The notes under the pieces are model-generated. The model saw nothing but the letters and a program-made list of their open reading frames with translations. It ran no database searches and was not told the origin of the DNA. A program made the position numbers and the translations under genes. A stretch of DNA of 64,000 nt from Shewanella cyperi (GTDB lineage Bacteria; Pseudomonadota; Gammaproteobacteria; Enterobacterales; Shewanellaceae), in contig NZ_CP071501.1 in NCBI RefSeq assembly GCF_017354985.1, positions 1,321,501-1,385,500 of the forward strand, in the 5' to 3' direction. This document shows, one piece after another, positions 17,436 to 26,470 of this stretch; the first letter of the stretch is position 1, and every line of letters starts with the position of its first letter.

Positions 17436-17927
17436 TCAATGGTGCATGCTGTGATCGTGCATCCCCTGTTCGGCGTTGGCGCTGTCCTGCCCCTTGCCGC
17501 CGAACTGGGTGACCCTGGCTTTGGCCTGGAGCGTTTCACCGTCCGCCAGGGTAAGCTGCAAAGACACCTCTTCACCTTGCTCGGGCACACCGGCATTGAA
17601 GTCGGACATCATGGCGTGCAGCCCCTGGGGTTCCAGTTTGACCATGCCATGGGCCGGTATGCGTATGCTGTCCACCGGCAGCATTTTCATCATTTCGCCT
17701 TCCTGCACCGTCTGGTGCAGGGCTATCTCGCCCCTGGGACTGGCAATGCTGTTCAGTACCAGCTCCTTGTCACCGCCGTTGTGCAGTGTCAGGTACAGGG
17801 GAACCACCCTCGATGTTGGCGGCATGGCGCGGATCCAGGCGTCATGGACCATCAGGTCGCCGGCAAAGCTGCCGAAGGACATCAGCAGCAGGGTGGCCAA
17901 GGCGGATTTCATTTTAAGCTGTTGCAT
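17436..17927 (-). CDS. PCu(A)C copper chaperone
   Basis: 163 residues from an ATG preceded by GGAG. A Sec signal ends around SFGSFAGD. The mature cupredoxin-like domain (VHDAWIRAMPPTSRVVPLYLTL) carries the Cu(I) ligands of the family, H71 in LHQTV, Met79/80, and HAM near residue 104. A Met/His-rich tail (HDHSMHH) may add copper sites. These periplasmic chaperones deliver copper to Cu enzymes. It lies 10 bp behind Sco1 in the nirK cluster, so nitrite reductase or an oxidase may be the client. Confidence 0.9.
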   Translation of the reverse strand: MQQLKMKSALATLLLMSFGSFAGDLMVHDAWIRAMPPTSRVVPLYLTLHNGGDKELVLNSIASPRGEIALHQTVQEGEMMKMLPVDSIRIPAHGMVKLEPQGLHAMMSDFNAGVPEQGEEVSLQLTLADGETLQAKARVTQFGGKGQDSANAEQGMHDHSMHH

Positions 17928-17937
17928 AAATTCTCCT

Positions 17938-18597
17938 TCAGCCCAGCAGGCTGGCAATTTGACTGCGCATTTCATCGAGCGCTGTGCCGGTGTAAAAGAA
18001 ACCCCGTACCCGGCCACGGCCATCGATAACAAAAATTTTGGCGCTGTGGGAATAGAGGAAGCCCTTCTTGGCCGGTTGACTCTTGTCTTCCAGACTGAGC
18101 TTCTTGTATTCGGTGGTGACCTTTTCATCGGACAACTTGATGTAGTCGGCATGGTAAAGCCCGGCCACCTCATCGATTTTTTCGCGACTGTCCACCAAAC
18201 CGATAAAGCTGGGGTCAAAATAGCTCAGATATTTATTCAGGTGGGTAGGGGTGTCATAGTCGCTGTCGATACTGACAAACAGCACCTGCACCTGCTCCCT
18301 TTGTCCGGGTTCCAGCTGCTTCATCAACTGGCTGATATGGGCCATGGTGGTGGGGCAAATGTCGGCGCAATTGGTGTAGCCGAAAAACATCAGCACCACC
18401 TTATCTTTGAAGTCCGACAGCCGTACCTCACCGCCGCGACTGCTCTGCAGGCTGAAATCACCGCCTATGCCCTTGAGAATCGGCATATCGGCAAAGGCGG
18501 GCAGGGCCAGGCTCAGTCCCAGCGACAGGGACAGGGCCGACAACAGGCGGCGGGAAAATTGGCTGCGCAGTGGGCGAAAGGACAGGTGTGACAGCAT
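17938..18597 (-). CDS. Sco1/SenC copper metallochaperone
   Basis: 219 residues from the ATG with AAGGAG at ideal spacing. The signal or membrane anchor is at about residues 18-37. The thioredoxin-like fold has the copper-binding TNCADICP (Cys77, Cys81) and the third ligand His184 in LYSHSAKIF. Sco proteins insert copper into the CuA site of oxidases or N2O reductase and can act as thiol reductants. In this cluster it probably serves nirK maturation together with PCu(A)C. Confidence 0.92.
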   Translation of the reverse strand: MLSHLSFRPLRSQFSRRLLSALSLSLGLSLALPAFADMPILKGIGGDFSLQSSRGGEVRLSDFKDKVVLMFFGYTNCADICPTTMAHISQLMKQLEPGQREQVQVLFVSIDSDYDTPTHLNKYLSYFDPSFIGLVDSREKIDEVAGLYHADYIKLSDEKVTTEYKKLSLEDKSQPAKKGFLYSHSAKIFVIDGRGRVRGFFYTGTALDEMRSQIASLLG

Positions 18598-18614
18598 GGT
18601 TTTCTCCTTTAGGC

Positions 18615-19469
18615 TCAGCAACGGATCTCGGCACCGGGATCGGTAACCGGGGGTAAATATTGGCTCTGGTAATGTGCAATCAGCGCCCGGCCATCACGCA
18701 CCAGCACTGTCATGCTGACGCCAACGCGGGCCAGCTCGGTTTCGCCCCACTGATTGATGGCGCTCCACTGATATTCCAAACTTACCGGATAGCTGCCATC
18801 GGCCTGGGCTGTACCTATGCTGAGGTTTTTAATGGCCCTGCGACTGTTTTGGTTGTTGAGTGCCTGCAGCGCCGCTTGATAGCTGACCGGGCTCAATTGG
18901 CCCGGTTCGGGACTGGTAAAGCTGGCCTCTGGCAGCAGCATGGAGGTCAGGGCCTGGGAGCCGGGATAGTCCAGGGCCTGGGTCCAGCGAAACAGCAGGG
19001 CGCGGATCAGGTTTTGCTCAGCGGCGGGACGGAATTGGCCACTGAGTTCATCGATTTCATTCACTTGGGTTTCGCTGGCAATCAGGGTCGGACCGGCCTG
19101 GGGTGCCGAATCACTGTTCTCCAGCGTCAGGGTTTGGATCAGGTAGCGACCTTCGCCGGGGCCGGCATCCCGTGCCTGGTACTCCAGTTCCACCTCCAAC
19201 AGGAGACGACCATTTTCTTCAGCGATTTGGTCAATGGCCAGTATTTGGTGTGCCCCGGCAACAGGCTTGCCATTGGGATATTCGGCCAGATCGGTATTCA
19301 CAGTCGCCTTGGGCTGTATGCCCAGATCCAGTTCGCCGTACCACTGATACACAGCGCTTTGAATCAGATAATCCGAGGGCGTGGCCGCCAGGGCAGGTTG
19401 GATGAACAGGGGACCAAACAGCAGGGCAGAGATCAGGGCTGACAGAGGTGTGGCAAAGGGACCTTTCAT
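18615..19469 (-). CDS. Unknown periplasmic protein in the nirK cluster
   Basis: 284 residues with a clear Sec signal (ALLFGPLFIQPALAATP). Not recognised. The mature part looks like two alpha+beta halves: about 30-150, ending in a strand-rich VELEYQARDAGPGEGRYLIQTLTLEN; and about 155-284, with a helix-rich start (NLIRALLFRWTQALDYPGSQALTSML) and strands around VSLEYQWSAINQWG. The second half recalls SnoaL/NTF2-like domains. Only one cysteine, at the penultimate residue. Its Shine-Dalgarno directly follows the U-tract of the nirK terminator. Position implies a role in nitrite reduction or copper handling. Confidence 0.75.
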   Translation of the reverse strand: MKGPFATPLSALISALLFGPLFIQPALAATPSDYLIQSAVYQWYGELDLGIQPKATVNTDLAEYPNGKPVAGAHQILAIDQIAEENGRLLLEVELEYQARDAGPGEGRYLIQTLTLENSDSAPQAGPTLIASETQVNEIDELSGQFRPAAEQNLIRALLFRWTQALDYPGSQALTSMLLPEASFTSPEPGQLSPVSYQAALQALNNQNSRRAIKNLSIGTAQADGSYPVSLEYQWSAINQWGETELARVGVSMTVLVRDGRALIAHYQSQYLPPVTDPGAEIRC

Positions 19470-19478
19470 GGGACCTCC

Positions 19479-19507
19479 AAAAAAAGCGGGGGTGAAGTCA
19501 CCCCCGC
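19479..19507 (-). terminator. Intra-cluster terminator between nirK and the unknown gene
   Basis: On the minus strand GCGGGGGTGA-ct-TCACCCCCGC is followed by seven T residues, then directly by GGAGG and the next start. Read-through would be needed for sco and pcuC, or they have their own promoter. Confidence 0.8.
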
Positions 19508-19515
19508 ATCCGGAC

Positions 19516-20691
19516 TCAGGCTGTGATGGCGCCTGGTTTTTTCACCTGTACCATCAGGTTGTCGTCCCACTCGCCTTCCACCTTGATGTGGGCTGCGGCA
19601 CCTTTCATGATGGCTTCAATCAGGTTGTGGTTAACGTAGGCATAGAGGCCTGGCTGACGGAAGTTGTACAGTGCAGCTGCCGCGCTGCCACCGGCGACCA
19701 TCCAGGTTTCCAGGTTGGTCTGTGGTGCGTCGGTGAAGGAACCGGCAGCCCAGACATAGTCACCGTGACCACCGATGATGTGCGGACGGGTGTCGCGGTT
19801 GGCCTGGGAGTGTACAAAGAGTACTGATTCACCCACCTTGGCGGTCATGGCGTTCTTGCCGGTCAGTGCGCCCACGGCACCGTTGAACACCACATGGGAT
19901 GGGGTCAGGGTTTTCATTACGTCCATGACGTCCTGCATGCTGTCCATGACCGTCTTGAATTCCTTGTATTTGCCGTTGGCATCTTTGGGAATATAGAAGT
20001 CGGCTTCACCCACATAGTAGGCCTTGTCGTAGTGCAGAGGGTTGCCCTGGGCATCTTTCAGACCATCCCGTGGCAGTACCATGATGGCACCGTGCATACC
20101 CATGGCCACGTGCCATGGGATCATGGCGCCACCCGGGGCACAGTGGTACACAAAGGTACCGGCCTTGGTGGCCTTGAAGCGGAAGGTGACTTCCTGACCT
20201 GGAGATACCAGGGTCAGCTCACCGCCACCCAGAGCGCCGGTGGCTGAGTGCAGGTCGATGTTGTGGGCCAGGTTGTTGCTGGCAGGGTTAACCAGGGTCA
20301 GCTCCACAAAGTCATGCTGGTGACACACAATCAGCGGACCGGGCACGCTGCCGTTGAAGGCACAAACCCAGGCCTTGGTGCCGTTTTCCAGCTCGACCTG
20401 TTTCTCTTCGATCACCAGTTTCACTTCCACTACCTTGGGCTTGCCCGTGGCGATTTGGTCGTGCTTGGGCACCATTGGTGGTGGCACCAAATCCAGTTTT
20501 ACACGCTCCAGCTGATCAGCGCTGTAGTTGGCCATGCGGTCATCTTTACGGGCTGCACCGGTTGCAGCGGCAGGGGCCGACATCAGACCGGCTGCCAGAC
20601 CGGCACCCACCAGGCCAATACCTACTGAGCCACCGAGAAACTGACGACGTTGTTCGTTGATAACACCGGATTGTTGATTGTGCTTATCCAT
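19516..20691 (-). CDS. nirK: Copper-containing nitrite reductase
   Basis: 391 residues. A Tat signal ([17 protein letters not shown]) sends it folded to the periplasm. Two cupredoxin domains form the trimeric enzyme that reduces nitrite to nitric oxide. Type 1 copper ligands are His143, Cys184, His194 and Met199 (the YHC, PWH and GMHG motifs). Type 2 ligands are His148, His183 and the His of YVNHNLIEA. The catalytic Asp146 (NIDLH) and His305 ([13 protein letters not shown]) are present, so the enzyme should be active. It heads the cluster, with an FNR-type box about 120 bp upstream and a terminator directly after. Confidence 0.97.
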   Translation of the reverse strand: MDKHNQQSGVINEQRRQFLGGSVGIGLVGAGLAAGLMSAPAAATGAARKDDRMANYSADQLERVKLDLVPPPMVPKHDQIATGKPKVVEVKLVIEEKQVELENGTKAWVCAFNGSVPGPLIVCHQHDFVELTLVNPASNNLAHNIDLHSATGALGGGELTLVSPGQEVTFRFKATKAGTFVYHCAPGGAMIPWHVAMGMHGAIMVLPRDGLKDAQGNPLHYDKAYYVGEADFYIPKDANGKYKEFKTVMDSMQDVMDVMKTLTPSHVVFNGAVGALTGKNAMTAKVGESVLFVHSQANRDTRPHIIGGHGDYVWAAGSFTDAPQTNLETWMVAGGSAAAALYNFRQPGLYAYVNHNLIEAIMKGAAAHIKVEGEWDDNLMVQVKKPGAITA

Positions 20692-20805
20692 TGAATGCTC
20701 CGTATTTTTACTTTTTCTTCCTGGATTGGGATGTTTCGCCGCTCCAGGAGCTGAGGGTGAATGTCTTGCTTGTGCTTAAGACTATGCTCCTTGGCGGCGT
20801 TGGAA

Positions 20806-20819
20806 TTGACATTAATCAA
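20806..20819. promoter_or_regulatory. FNR/DNR-type box upstream of nirK
   Basis: TTGAC-ATTA-ATCAA matches TTGAY-N4-RTCAA perfectly. It lies 115-128 bp before the nirK ATG; a TAGTCT -10 candidate lies nearer the gene. The rest of the 20692-21084 gap holds no gene; GTGTA-N7-TACAC (20966-20982) and TATAAAAT just before 21010 may belong to the peptidase promoter. Confidence 0.75.
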
Positions 20820-21084
20820 GTTGCATTTGAAATGCGTGTTTAAAGAAGAAAATTGCGAGAGAGATCATCTTTTTAGTCAGAAAATCGATGTCGGCCGTGA
20901 TCCCGGTTTTACTCTCGCTGACGATGGGATCCAGGCCACAAAATTCCATGGTCAAAGTGACAGTGGTGTAGAAAAAGTACACTAAAGAGGGGTGTTTTAT
21001 ATTGTATAAAATATGCTAATTTCGCCAGCGGATGCCGCAGTATCGCTCCAGTCTTCAATAACAAACCTAAAACAGGACTGATCC

Positions 21085-23853
21085 ATGAACAGATTGCGAA
21101 CCAAATGCGCGCCCCTGACGCTGCTCTGTACCTTGTTGCCTGGCATGGCCATGGCAGACGGACTGAACCCCGGTCATCCGACCCGGGATCAGCTTGCGTC
21201 CAAGGCACAGGTGCTGCCGGTTGAGGCCGCACCCAACGCAACAACCACTACCCTGAAACAACAACTCCATTCACACAAACCGACCGATAAGCTGGCAAAC
21301 AGGCAGCCCGACTCCGGCGCGGCCAGGCAGCCTGCTCAGCAGCAACTGACCACGGCCGCCGGCGCGTGCAGTGCTGCTGAGATAGCGCCGCTTACGGGCA
21401 CGGCCCTGACCGACGCCCTGTTGGCGGCGGACTTGTCCTGCGTGAACGCCTTTTTCAACGCGGGCACAGATTATGCCCAGGCGCTGTTCAACGAGGCGGA
21501 CATGGTCAGCGTCAGCAACCGCCTGGCCCAGATGGCACCTGCCTATACCGGTGTCGATGATGGCCACCTGCTGAATCTCATTACCTACCTGCGCGCGGGA
21601 TACTTTGTGCAGTGGGGGCTGGTGGATGAGGTGGGCACCTATGGCGCGGCACTCGACAGCGCCAGCCTGGCGGCATTGCAGCAGTTTTTTGCCAATCCCC
21701 ACGCCTTCGATATCAGCTCCGCCAACGGTGATGTCTTGTCCGAGGCGGTGATTTTGATAGACAGCGCCCATCAAATTTCCCACTTCCTCGATGTGGCCGA
21801 GCACCTGCTGCAACAGTTTGACAGCAGTTACCTCAACTACGGCTCCATGCGCAGCGCCACCAACGCCGCCTATGGCCTGCTGTACAAGGGCCAGTGGGAC
21901 AGCAACTATGTCACCACCCTGGAGGCCAGGCTGTCGCTGCTCGATACCCTGGATAACTTCATCAAGGACAACACCTTCCTTATCGACAGCGGCAATGATT
22001 ACCTGATCAACAACGCCGCCTATGAGCTGGGGCGTATGCTGATGTATCCCGGCGCCATCAAGGACAAGGCCAAACCTATGGTCCAGTCGATTCTGCAGCG
22101 CTACAGCATGTCTGGGCAGGGCCGTGGTATCTGGCTTGCGGCCGCGGAAATGGCCGATTACTACGATAATTGCGCCGACTATGGTGTCTGCGGTTATCAG
22201 GATCAACTGCAGGCCCAGATCCTCAGCATTCACTACACCTGCTCTCCAACCCTGAAGATCCGTGCCCAGGCCATGAGTACGGTTGAGCTGGCAGATTCCT
22301 GTGGCCAGCTGTCGGCCCAGGAAACGGACTTCCATCAGAAGCTGGCCACCGCCGGTGTACCTGTGGCGGACGATCTCAACACGGATCTGGAAGTGGTGGT
22401 GTTTGATGATTACAGCAACTACAGCAAGTATGCCGGGGTATTTTTCGGCATAGGCACCAACAACGGTGGTATGTATCTGGAAGGCAATCCGGCGGATCCC
22501 GATAACCAGGCGCGATTTATCGCCCACGAGGCCAGCTGGCTGCCTGAGTTTGAGGTGTGGAACCTGCGTCACGAGTATGTGCACTATCTCGACGGCCGCT
22601 TCGACATGCACGGGGGCTTCTCCGAGGCCATGATGTACGGCTCGGCCCATGAAGAAAGCACCGTCTGGTGGGTGGAAGGCCTGGCTGAGTATATCTCCCA
22701 GGGCGATGACAACCAGAAGGCCATAGACATAGGCCGCGCCAACAACTACGCCCTGAGCACCCTCTTCGGCAACAACTACAGCAGTGGTACCGACAGGGTC
22801 TACCGCGGCGGCTACCTGGCGGTGCGTTACATGTTCGAGCGCCATCGCAACGACGTGGATACCATGCTGGGCTTTTTCCGGGCCGGTAACTACGATGCCT
22901 ACGCCAACCTGATGACAGCCATAGGCAGCAGCTACGACGCCGACTTTGCCCAGTGGCTGGCGGATGTCACCACAGGTATCAGCGACAGGGACGGTGACGG
23001 TGTAGCCGACGGCGACGATGCCTTCCCCGATGACGCGACCGAGTGGCTGGATACCGACCATGACGGCATAGGCAACAATGCCGACACCGACGATGACAAC
23101 GATGGCGTGCTTGACAGTGACGATCTCGACCCGCTGGACCCCAATGTCGGTGGCGCCGGGAGTTGCAACACTGCCGCCTGTGACCCCAATGTCGCGACCA
23201 TGACGGCGGGCATAGCCAAGCAGGGCATCTCCTCGACTTACGCGGCCTACTTCTCCATCTGGGTTCCTGCCGGCACCAGTACCCTGCGCTTCACCGGCGC
23301 TGGTGGCACGGGCAATGCCGATCTGTACGTGGCGGCCGGCCGTTATCCCAGCCGCAGTGATTATGATGCCCGCTCCACCCAGAGTGGCAATAACGAAACT
23401 GTGTTCATCAATGCCCCAGCGACAGGTGGCTATTATTATGTGTCCCTGTTCACCGACAGCGGCTTTGCCGACATGACGCTGCTGGCAGAGTTTGATGTGA
23501 GCCAAAGTGGCGGCAGCATACCTGCTGATGCGGCCGATCCTGCCCAGCAGACCCTGTACAACGGCATCGCCAAGGCCGGTATAGCCTCTGACAGCGCCCG
23601 CTATTACTCCATCTGGGTGCCTGCGGGTGCGACCAACCTGAATATCGCCATCTCAGGTGGTACAGGGGATGCCGATCTGTACGTGCGCTTTGGTGACTGG
23701 CCAACGGAGTCCGTCTGGGACGCCAGGCCCTATGTGGGCGGAAATAACGAGACTGTCACTCTGGCTGCGCCACAAACCGGCGGCTATTACTACATCATGC
23801 TGAAGGCGTTCCAGCCCTTCAGCGATGTGACCCTGCTGGCGACTCACGACTGA
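21085..23853 (+). CDS. Secreted M9-type (collagenase-like) metallopeptidase
   Basis: 922 residues. The Sec signal ends near PGMAMADG. An N-terminal helical activator-like domain (about 95-400) precedes the catalytic region, with zinc motif HEYVH at 496-500 and the downstream glutamates of WWVEGLAEY (531, 535). Three thrombospondin-3/Ca-binding style segments rich in DxDxDG (about 630-690) lead to two bacterial pre-peptidase C-terminal (PPC) domains (about 700-810 and 815-922). Secreted degradation of protein or collagen is inferred. A strong terminator follows. Confidence 0.92.
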   Translation: MNRLRTKCAPLTLLCTLLPGMAMADGLNPGHPTRDQLASKAQVLPVEAAPNATTTTLKQQLHSHKPTDKLANRQPDSGAARQPAQQQLTTAAGACSAAEIAPLTGTALTDALLAADLSCVNAFFNAGTDYAQALFNEADMVSVSNRLAQMAPAYTGVDDGHLLNLITYLRAGYFVQWGLVDEVGTYGAALDSASLAALQQFFANPHAFDISSANGDVLSEAVILIDSAHQISHFLDVAEHLLQQFDSSYLNYGSMRSATNAAYGLLYKGQWDSNYVTTLEARLSLLDTLDNFIKDNTFLIDSGNDYLINNAAYELGRMLMYPGAIKDKAKPMVQSILQRYSMSGQGRGIWLAAAEMADYYDNCADYGVCGYQDQLQAQILSIHYTCSPTLKIRAQAMSTVELADSCGQLSAQETDFHQKLATAGVPVADDLNTDLEVVVFDDYSNYSKYAGVFFGIGTNNGGMYLEGNPADPDNQARFIAHEASWLPEFEVWNLRHEYVHYLDGRFDMHGGFSEAMMYGSAHEESTVWWVEGLAEYISQGDDNQKAIDIGRANNYALSTLFGNNYSSGTDRVYRGGYLAVRYMFERHRNDVDTMLGFFRAGNYDAYANLMTAIGSSYDADFAQWLADVTTGISDRDGDGVADGDDAFPDDATEWLDTDHDGIGNNADTDDDNDGVLDSDDLDPLDPNVGGAGSCNTAACDPNVATMTAGIAKQGISSTYAAYFSIWVPAGTSTLRFTGAGGTGNADLYVAAGRYPSRSDYDARSTQSGNNETVFINAPATGGYYYVSLFTDSGFADMTLLAEFDVSQSGGSIPADAADPAQQTLYNGIAKAGIASDSARYYSIWVPAGATNLNIAISGGTGDADLYVRFGDWPTESVWDARPYVGGNNETVTLAAPQTGGYYYIMLKAFQPFSDVTLLATHD

Positions 23854-23883
23854 GTCAGCTCGTTCGCTCGGTGAAAAAGCCAA

Positions 23884-23915
23884 TGAAAAAGGCAGGCCAA
23901 TGGCCTGCCTTTTCC
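23884..23915 (+). terminator. Rho-independent terminator of the M9 peptidase
   Basis: AAAAGGCAGGCC-aat-GGCCTGCCTTTT follows the stop by about 30 bp. Confidence 0.85.
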
Positions 23916-24057
23916 TTCTGCCCGACTCGCTTCTGTTATATACAAGATTGCAAGGTCAACCGCCGACACTTACTCGCCAAAGCCCAGCTGGTGTCCTCAC
24001 CGGAGCGTTTTTGGCCCTCCGGTAAGGAAACTACCATCTATTTGATAGAGGGAATCA

Positions 24058-24117
24058 TATCAACGCCTGAATTAAGCCGAGCCGCGAAGCGGCTTCGGCT
24101 TGAATGAATTGTTAGGC
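24058..24117 (-). repeat. attC: Integron attC recombination site (about 60 bp)
   Basis: Read on the minus strand, GCCTAAC (R-double-prime, RYYYAAC) is followed by AATTCATTCAAGCCG, a GC-rich hairpin centre and CGGCTTAATTCAGGC-GTTGATA. Arms and layout are those of the short attC sites of mobile integron cassettes such as aadA. The last core is GTTGATA, not GTTRRRY; only its first G belongs to the cassette, so the TTGATA is host sequence. Confidence 0.9.
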
Positions 24118-24799
24118 ATCACTCCAGACACGCTTTGCAGGCTTCCTCTGTAAACCTAGCGCGACACACATTCTTGCCTGGGTACTGTGCCTCAAGCTTC
24201 CGATACCTAGTGCATGTTTCGGCATTCAGGAGTTTTAGTTCTGGGGATTGCATGAGCACAAGACCAGACTTGGAAATGCTGGTTCTCGCGCCATCTGAGT
24301 CGATACGAGTCTCGACTTGCTGGTTGCCACCGCGAAGATTCAAGACAGAAACGCCGACTTCATCAGGGCCAGCAATCATATTGGCCTGCATGTTATATTT
24401 GGAGTCTAAGGACAGCATTGCGTTGCTCCCCTCATCCATCGTCACATATCCGCCTCGTTCAATGCCTTCCTCGTCGTAGATGATGAATCCCGCTGCCTTT
24501 GTGCCCCGCTTTGAAACATGGCCGCCCGCCATGACAGCATCAGGCGCATCCGAAGTCATGCGAGCTCGAACGATTCCATTGGAATCAATGACCGTAATAT
24601 CCCTGGCGACGATATGATCGAATCTGTTCGTCTTAACCGCCACGGTAGCAACCGCGCTTGAGATTGCTGAAATTGAAATCAATAGGATGATGAGCGCCTT
24701 ATGTGCGTTCAATTTCCTTTTCATAGATGACTGCTGGCGTTCGAGCTCAGCGAAACGCGCTTCCAAGTCAAGGTGCATGAGATCTCCTGTGATACCTAA
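24064..24799 (-). mobile_element. Single integron gene cassette
   Basis: Bounded on the minus strand by G|TTAGGT at 24794-24800 and by the attC at 24058-24117. It holds one gene with a leader of about 20 bp to its ATG, the usual cassette economy. No integrase, attI or second attC is seen in the window. Base composition is less GC-rich than the neighbouring genes. Confidence 0.85.
24119..24778 (-). CDS. Cassette-encoded membrane-anchored protein of unknown function
   Basis: 219 residues from an ATG preceded by AGGAG inside the cassette; longer starts lie outside the cassette boundary. A charged coiled-coil N-terminus (LEARFAELERQQSSMKRKLNAH) is followed by one membrane helix (about 28-48). 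The external part has short repeating beta segments (ITVIDSNGIVRARM, AAGFIIYDEEGIERGGYVTMDEG) and ends in a cysteine-bearing region (ETCTRY, NVCRAR, EACKACLE). The topology suggests a periplasmic beta-solenoid-like domain. The stop is directly before the attC. No function assigned. Confidence 0.8.
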   Translation of the reverse strand: MHLDLEARFAELERQQSSMKRKLNAHKALIILLISISAISSAVATVAVKTNRFDHIVARDITVIDSNGIVRARMTSDAPDAVMAGGHVSKRGTKAAGFIIYDEEGIERGGYVTMDEGSNAMLSLDSKYNMQANMIAGPDEVGVSVLNLRGGNQQVETRIDSDGARTSISKSGLVLMQSPELKLLNAETCTRYRKLEAQYPGKNVCRARFTEEACKACLE

Positions 24800-24800
24800 C

Positions 24801-25435
24801 ATTTGTATAGTGTGCCGGCTCATTTATTTCCGCATGGCAGGCCGGAGGCCTTTCGGCTTCAACTAACGGAATAAATCAGTTCATTCCGTTACCTTACAGG
24901 TACATTTTCGCCCTCAGACCAGTGAAAAGCGCGCCGGCACGCTTTGCACTTTTTAACAGCCTGTTATCTGAATTTGATGTTAATTTAAGCAATAGATTTA
25001 TATAGAAAATAGTCTGGTTAGCTCTATGAAACCTTGCCATGAAATGCATAAAACCGTGCTTGCGCTTTTGCCATTGGCAATAACATTGGGAATTTTTCCT
25101 GTACAGAGGAAAACTGGTTGACATTCAGGCAGCACAGGAGTCGGCAAGCGGCATGGCTACCGCAGGACGCCTTTGGTTTTCAATGGCATCTAAGTTATGT
25201 AAAACAATATGTTAAGGCTTTCCCTTGGAGGGTTTTATTACCGCTAAGGTGGCGGGGATAATGCGGGGCAAAAAGCGCCTTCCCTGAGTTGTTATCCTTG
25301 GCCTGGGCCTTTTTGTTTTCGGCGGTGTGGCAACCGAAACAGCGTGTGAAAGATTACCTAAATATCAGTTGCTTAACAACTGTCGCTTAACAAGTTTTAA
25401 CTGGCTGAAACAACTGGTTCTGAGCGGATAAAAAA
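24801..25435. other. AT-rich non-coding stretch between cassette and insertion sequence
   Basis: No convincing gene. It contains a perfect 9-bp inverted repeat TAACGGAAT/ATTCCGTTA (24864-24891), a CAGTTG-cttaa-CAACTG hairpin near 25370, and two GCTTAAC heptamers nearby that fit RYYYAAC but have no partner core. Composition is poorer in GC than the flanking operons. Confidence 0.5.
25428..25435. repeat. Target site duplication, left copy
   Basis: ATAAAAAA, identical to the 8 bp after the right end of the insertion sequence (26468-26475). Confidence 0.85.
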
Positions 25436-26467
25436 GACTATGTCCAAATTATGTGTTGGAAGGCTAAGCTTGTAGCAGGTCATCAATTTGAGGATTTCCC
25501 TCATGGATACTCCTGCCTTTCAGCACCTGTTGTCCCTCTTTTCACAACTCTCTCAGCGCCAGCGGCGTGTTGCTCAGCATGAGCTCACGGCGCCGCATGC
25601 CATAGCGTCTTTGAGTACCCAGTTACCGGCTTGCCATGGCTGCCCCCATTGTCAGGCTGATGTTGCTCAGCTGGCACCTTGGGGCTGGAGTCGGGAATTG
25701 CGTCGCTACCGTTGCAAGCAGTGTCGGCGCACCAGTACCGTCCTCAGCAAGACCCCCTTGGCCAGATTGCGTAAAGCCCAGTGCTGGGAAGACTATGCTG
25801 ACGCTCTCATCAAGGGGCTCACCGTCCGTCAGGCCGCCATCTACTGCGGGGTTAGTAAAAACACCGCTTTCCTGTGGCGCCATCGCTTCCTGAAAGCGAT
25901 GGCCACCCATCAGTCGACACAGGAAGAGGGCATTGTGGAGGTGGATGACACCTTCTTCCTTGAGTCGTTCAAGGGGATGCGGGGATTACCCAGGCCGGCA
26001 AGACGCCGGGGTGGCAAAGGGCGAACCCGTGGAACCGGCCCGGATTATATTCCGGTGATGGTGGTACAAGACCGGGCTGGCCACCATGCAGATTTTCAGC
26101 TGGAGAAGATGAATGCCAGGGCGGTGGCTGAGGTGTTGAAATCGCTTATTGCCCCGGACGCGGTGTTGTGTAGCGATGGCGCTGGAGTTTATGCCAGTTT
26201 CAGCCGATCGCAGGGAATTACGCATCAGGTCGTACACCATCGTCATGGTGAACGTGTGATTGGTGCGTACCACATCCAGCACGTAAACGGATACCACCAT
26301 CGACTGAAGGCCTGGATGGCGCGGTTCTATGGCGTGGCGACTCGCTATCTGGTGAACTATTTGGGCTGGCGCAGGATGTTGGAACGCTACGGGAAGGGGG
26401 TTGATATCAGACATTGCCTGCATGAGGCGCTGGGGCACCCCATGCAACACACAACTGGGACATAGCC
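25436..26467 (+). mobile_element. IS1595-family insertion sequence, complete
   Basis: Imperfect terminal inverted repeats of about 28 bp start GACTATGTCC on the left and GGCTATGTCC on the right. One transposase gene fills the interior. Both ends are flanked by ATAAAAAA, and 8 bp is the duplication length of this family. The element appears intact and therefore possibly active. Confidence 0.92.
25503..26465 (+). CDS. IS1595-family transposase
   Basis: 320 residues from the ATG after a GAGG; a TTG 15 bp earlier is possible. The N-terminal zinc ribbon ([12 protein letters not shown]... CKQC, about residues 38-75) is typical of the family. A HTH-like segment follows ([23 protein letters not shown]). 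The DDE-type core (ISXO2-like) has VEVDDTFF, then [13 protein letters not shown], and the [16 protein letters not shown] region in place of the last acidic or Asn residue. The stop codon lies inside the right terminal repeat. Confidence 0.93.
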   Translation: MDTPAFQHLLSLFSQLSQRQRRVAQHELTAPHAIASLSTQLPACHGCPHCQADVAQLAPWGWSRELRRYRCKQCRRTSTVLSKTPLARLRKAQCWEDYADALIKGLTVRQAAIYCGVSKNTAFLWRHRFLKAMATHQSTQEEGIVEVDDTFFLESFKGMRGLPRPARRRGGKGRTRGTGPDYIPVMVVQDRAGHHADFQLEKMNARAVAEVLKSLIAPDAVLCSDGAGVYASFSRSQGITHQVVHHRHGERVIGAYHIQHVNGYHHRLKAWMARFYGVATRYLVNYLGWRRMLERYGKGVDIRHCLHEALGHPMQHTTGT

Positions 26468-26470
26468 ATA

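Noticed and set aside
17424..17439. FNR box TTGAT-N6-ATCAA at the end of the PCu(A)C gene
   Set aside because: Spacing is 6, not 4, and it lies at the 3' end of a gene, not in a promoter region.
20761..20985. 74-codon frame between nirK and the M9 gene
   Set aside because: It overlaps the FNR box and promoter region and shows no protein features.
21271..23505. Very long open frame antisense to the M9 peptidase
   Set aside because: It is a shadow of high-GC codon usage on the other strand; it lacks a ribosome site and any recognisable domain.
24864..24891. Second attC site next to the cassette
   Set aside because: The inverted repeat is perfect but lacks the paired R and L boxes and spacing of attC.
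24894..25124. 76-codon minus-strand frame beside the cassette
   Set aside because: No ribosome site, no domain and atypical composition; considered chance.
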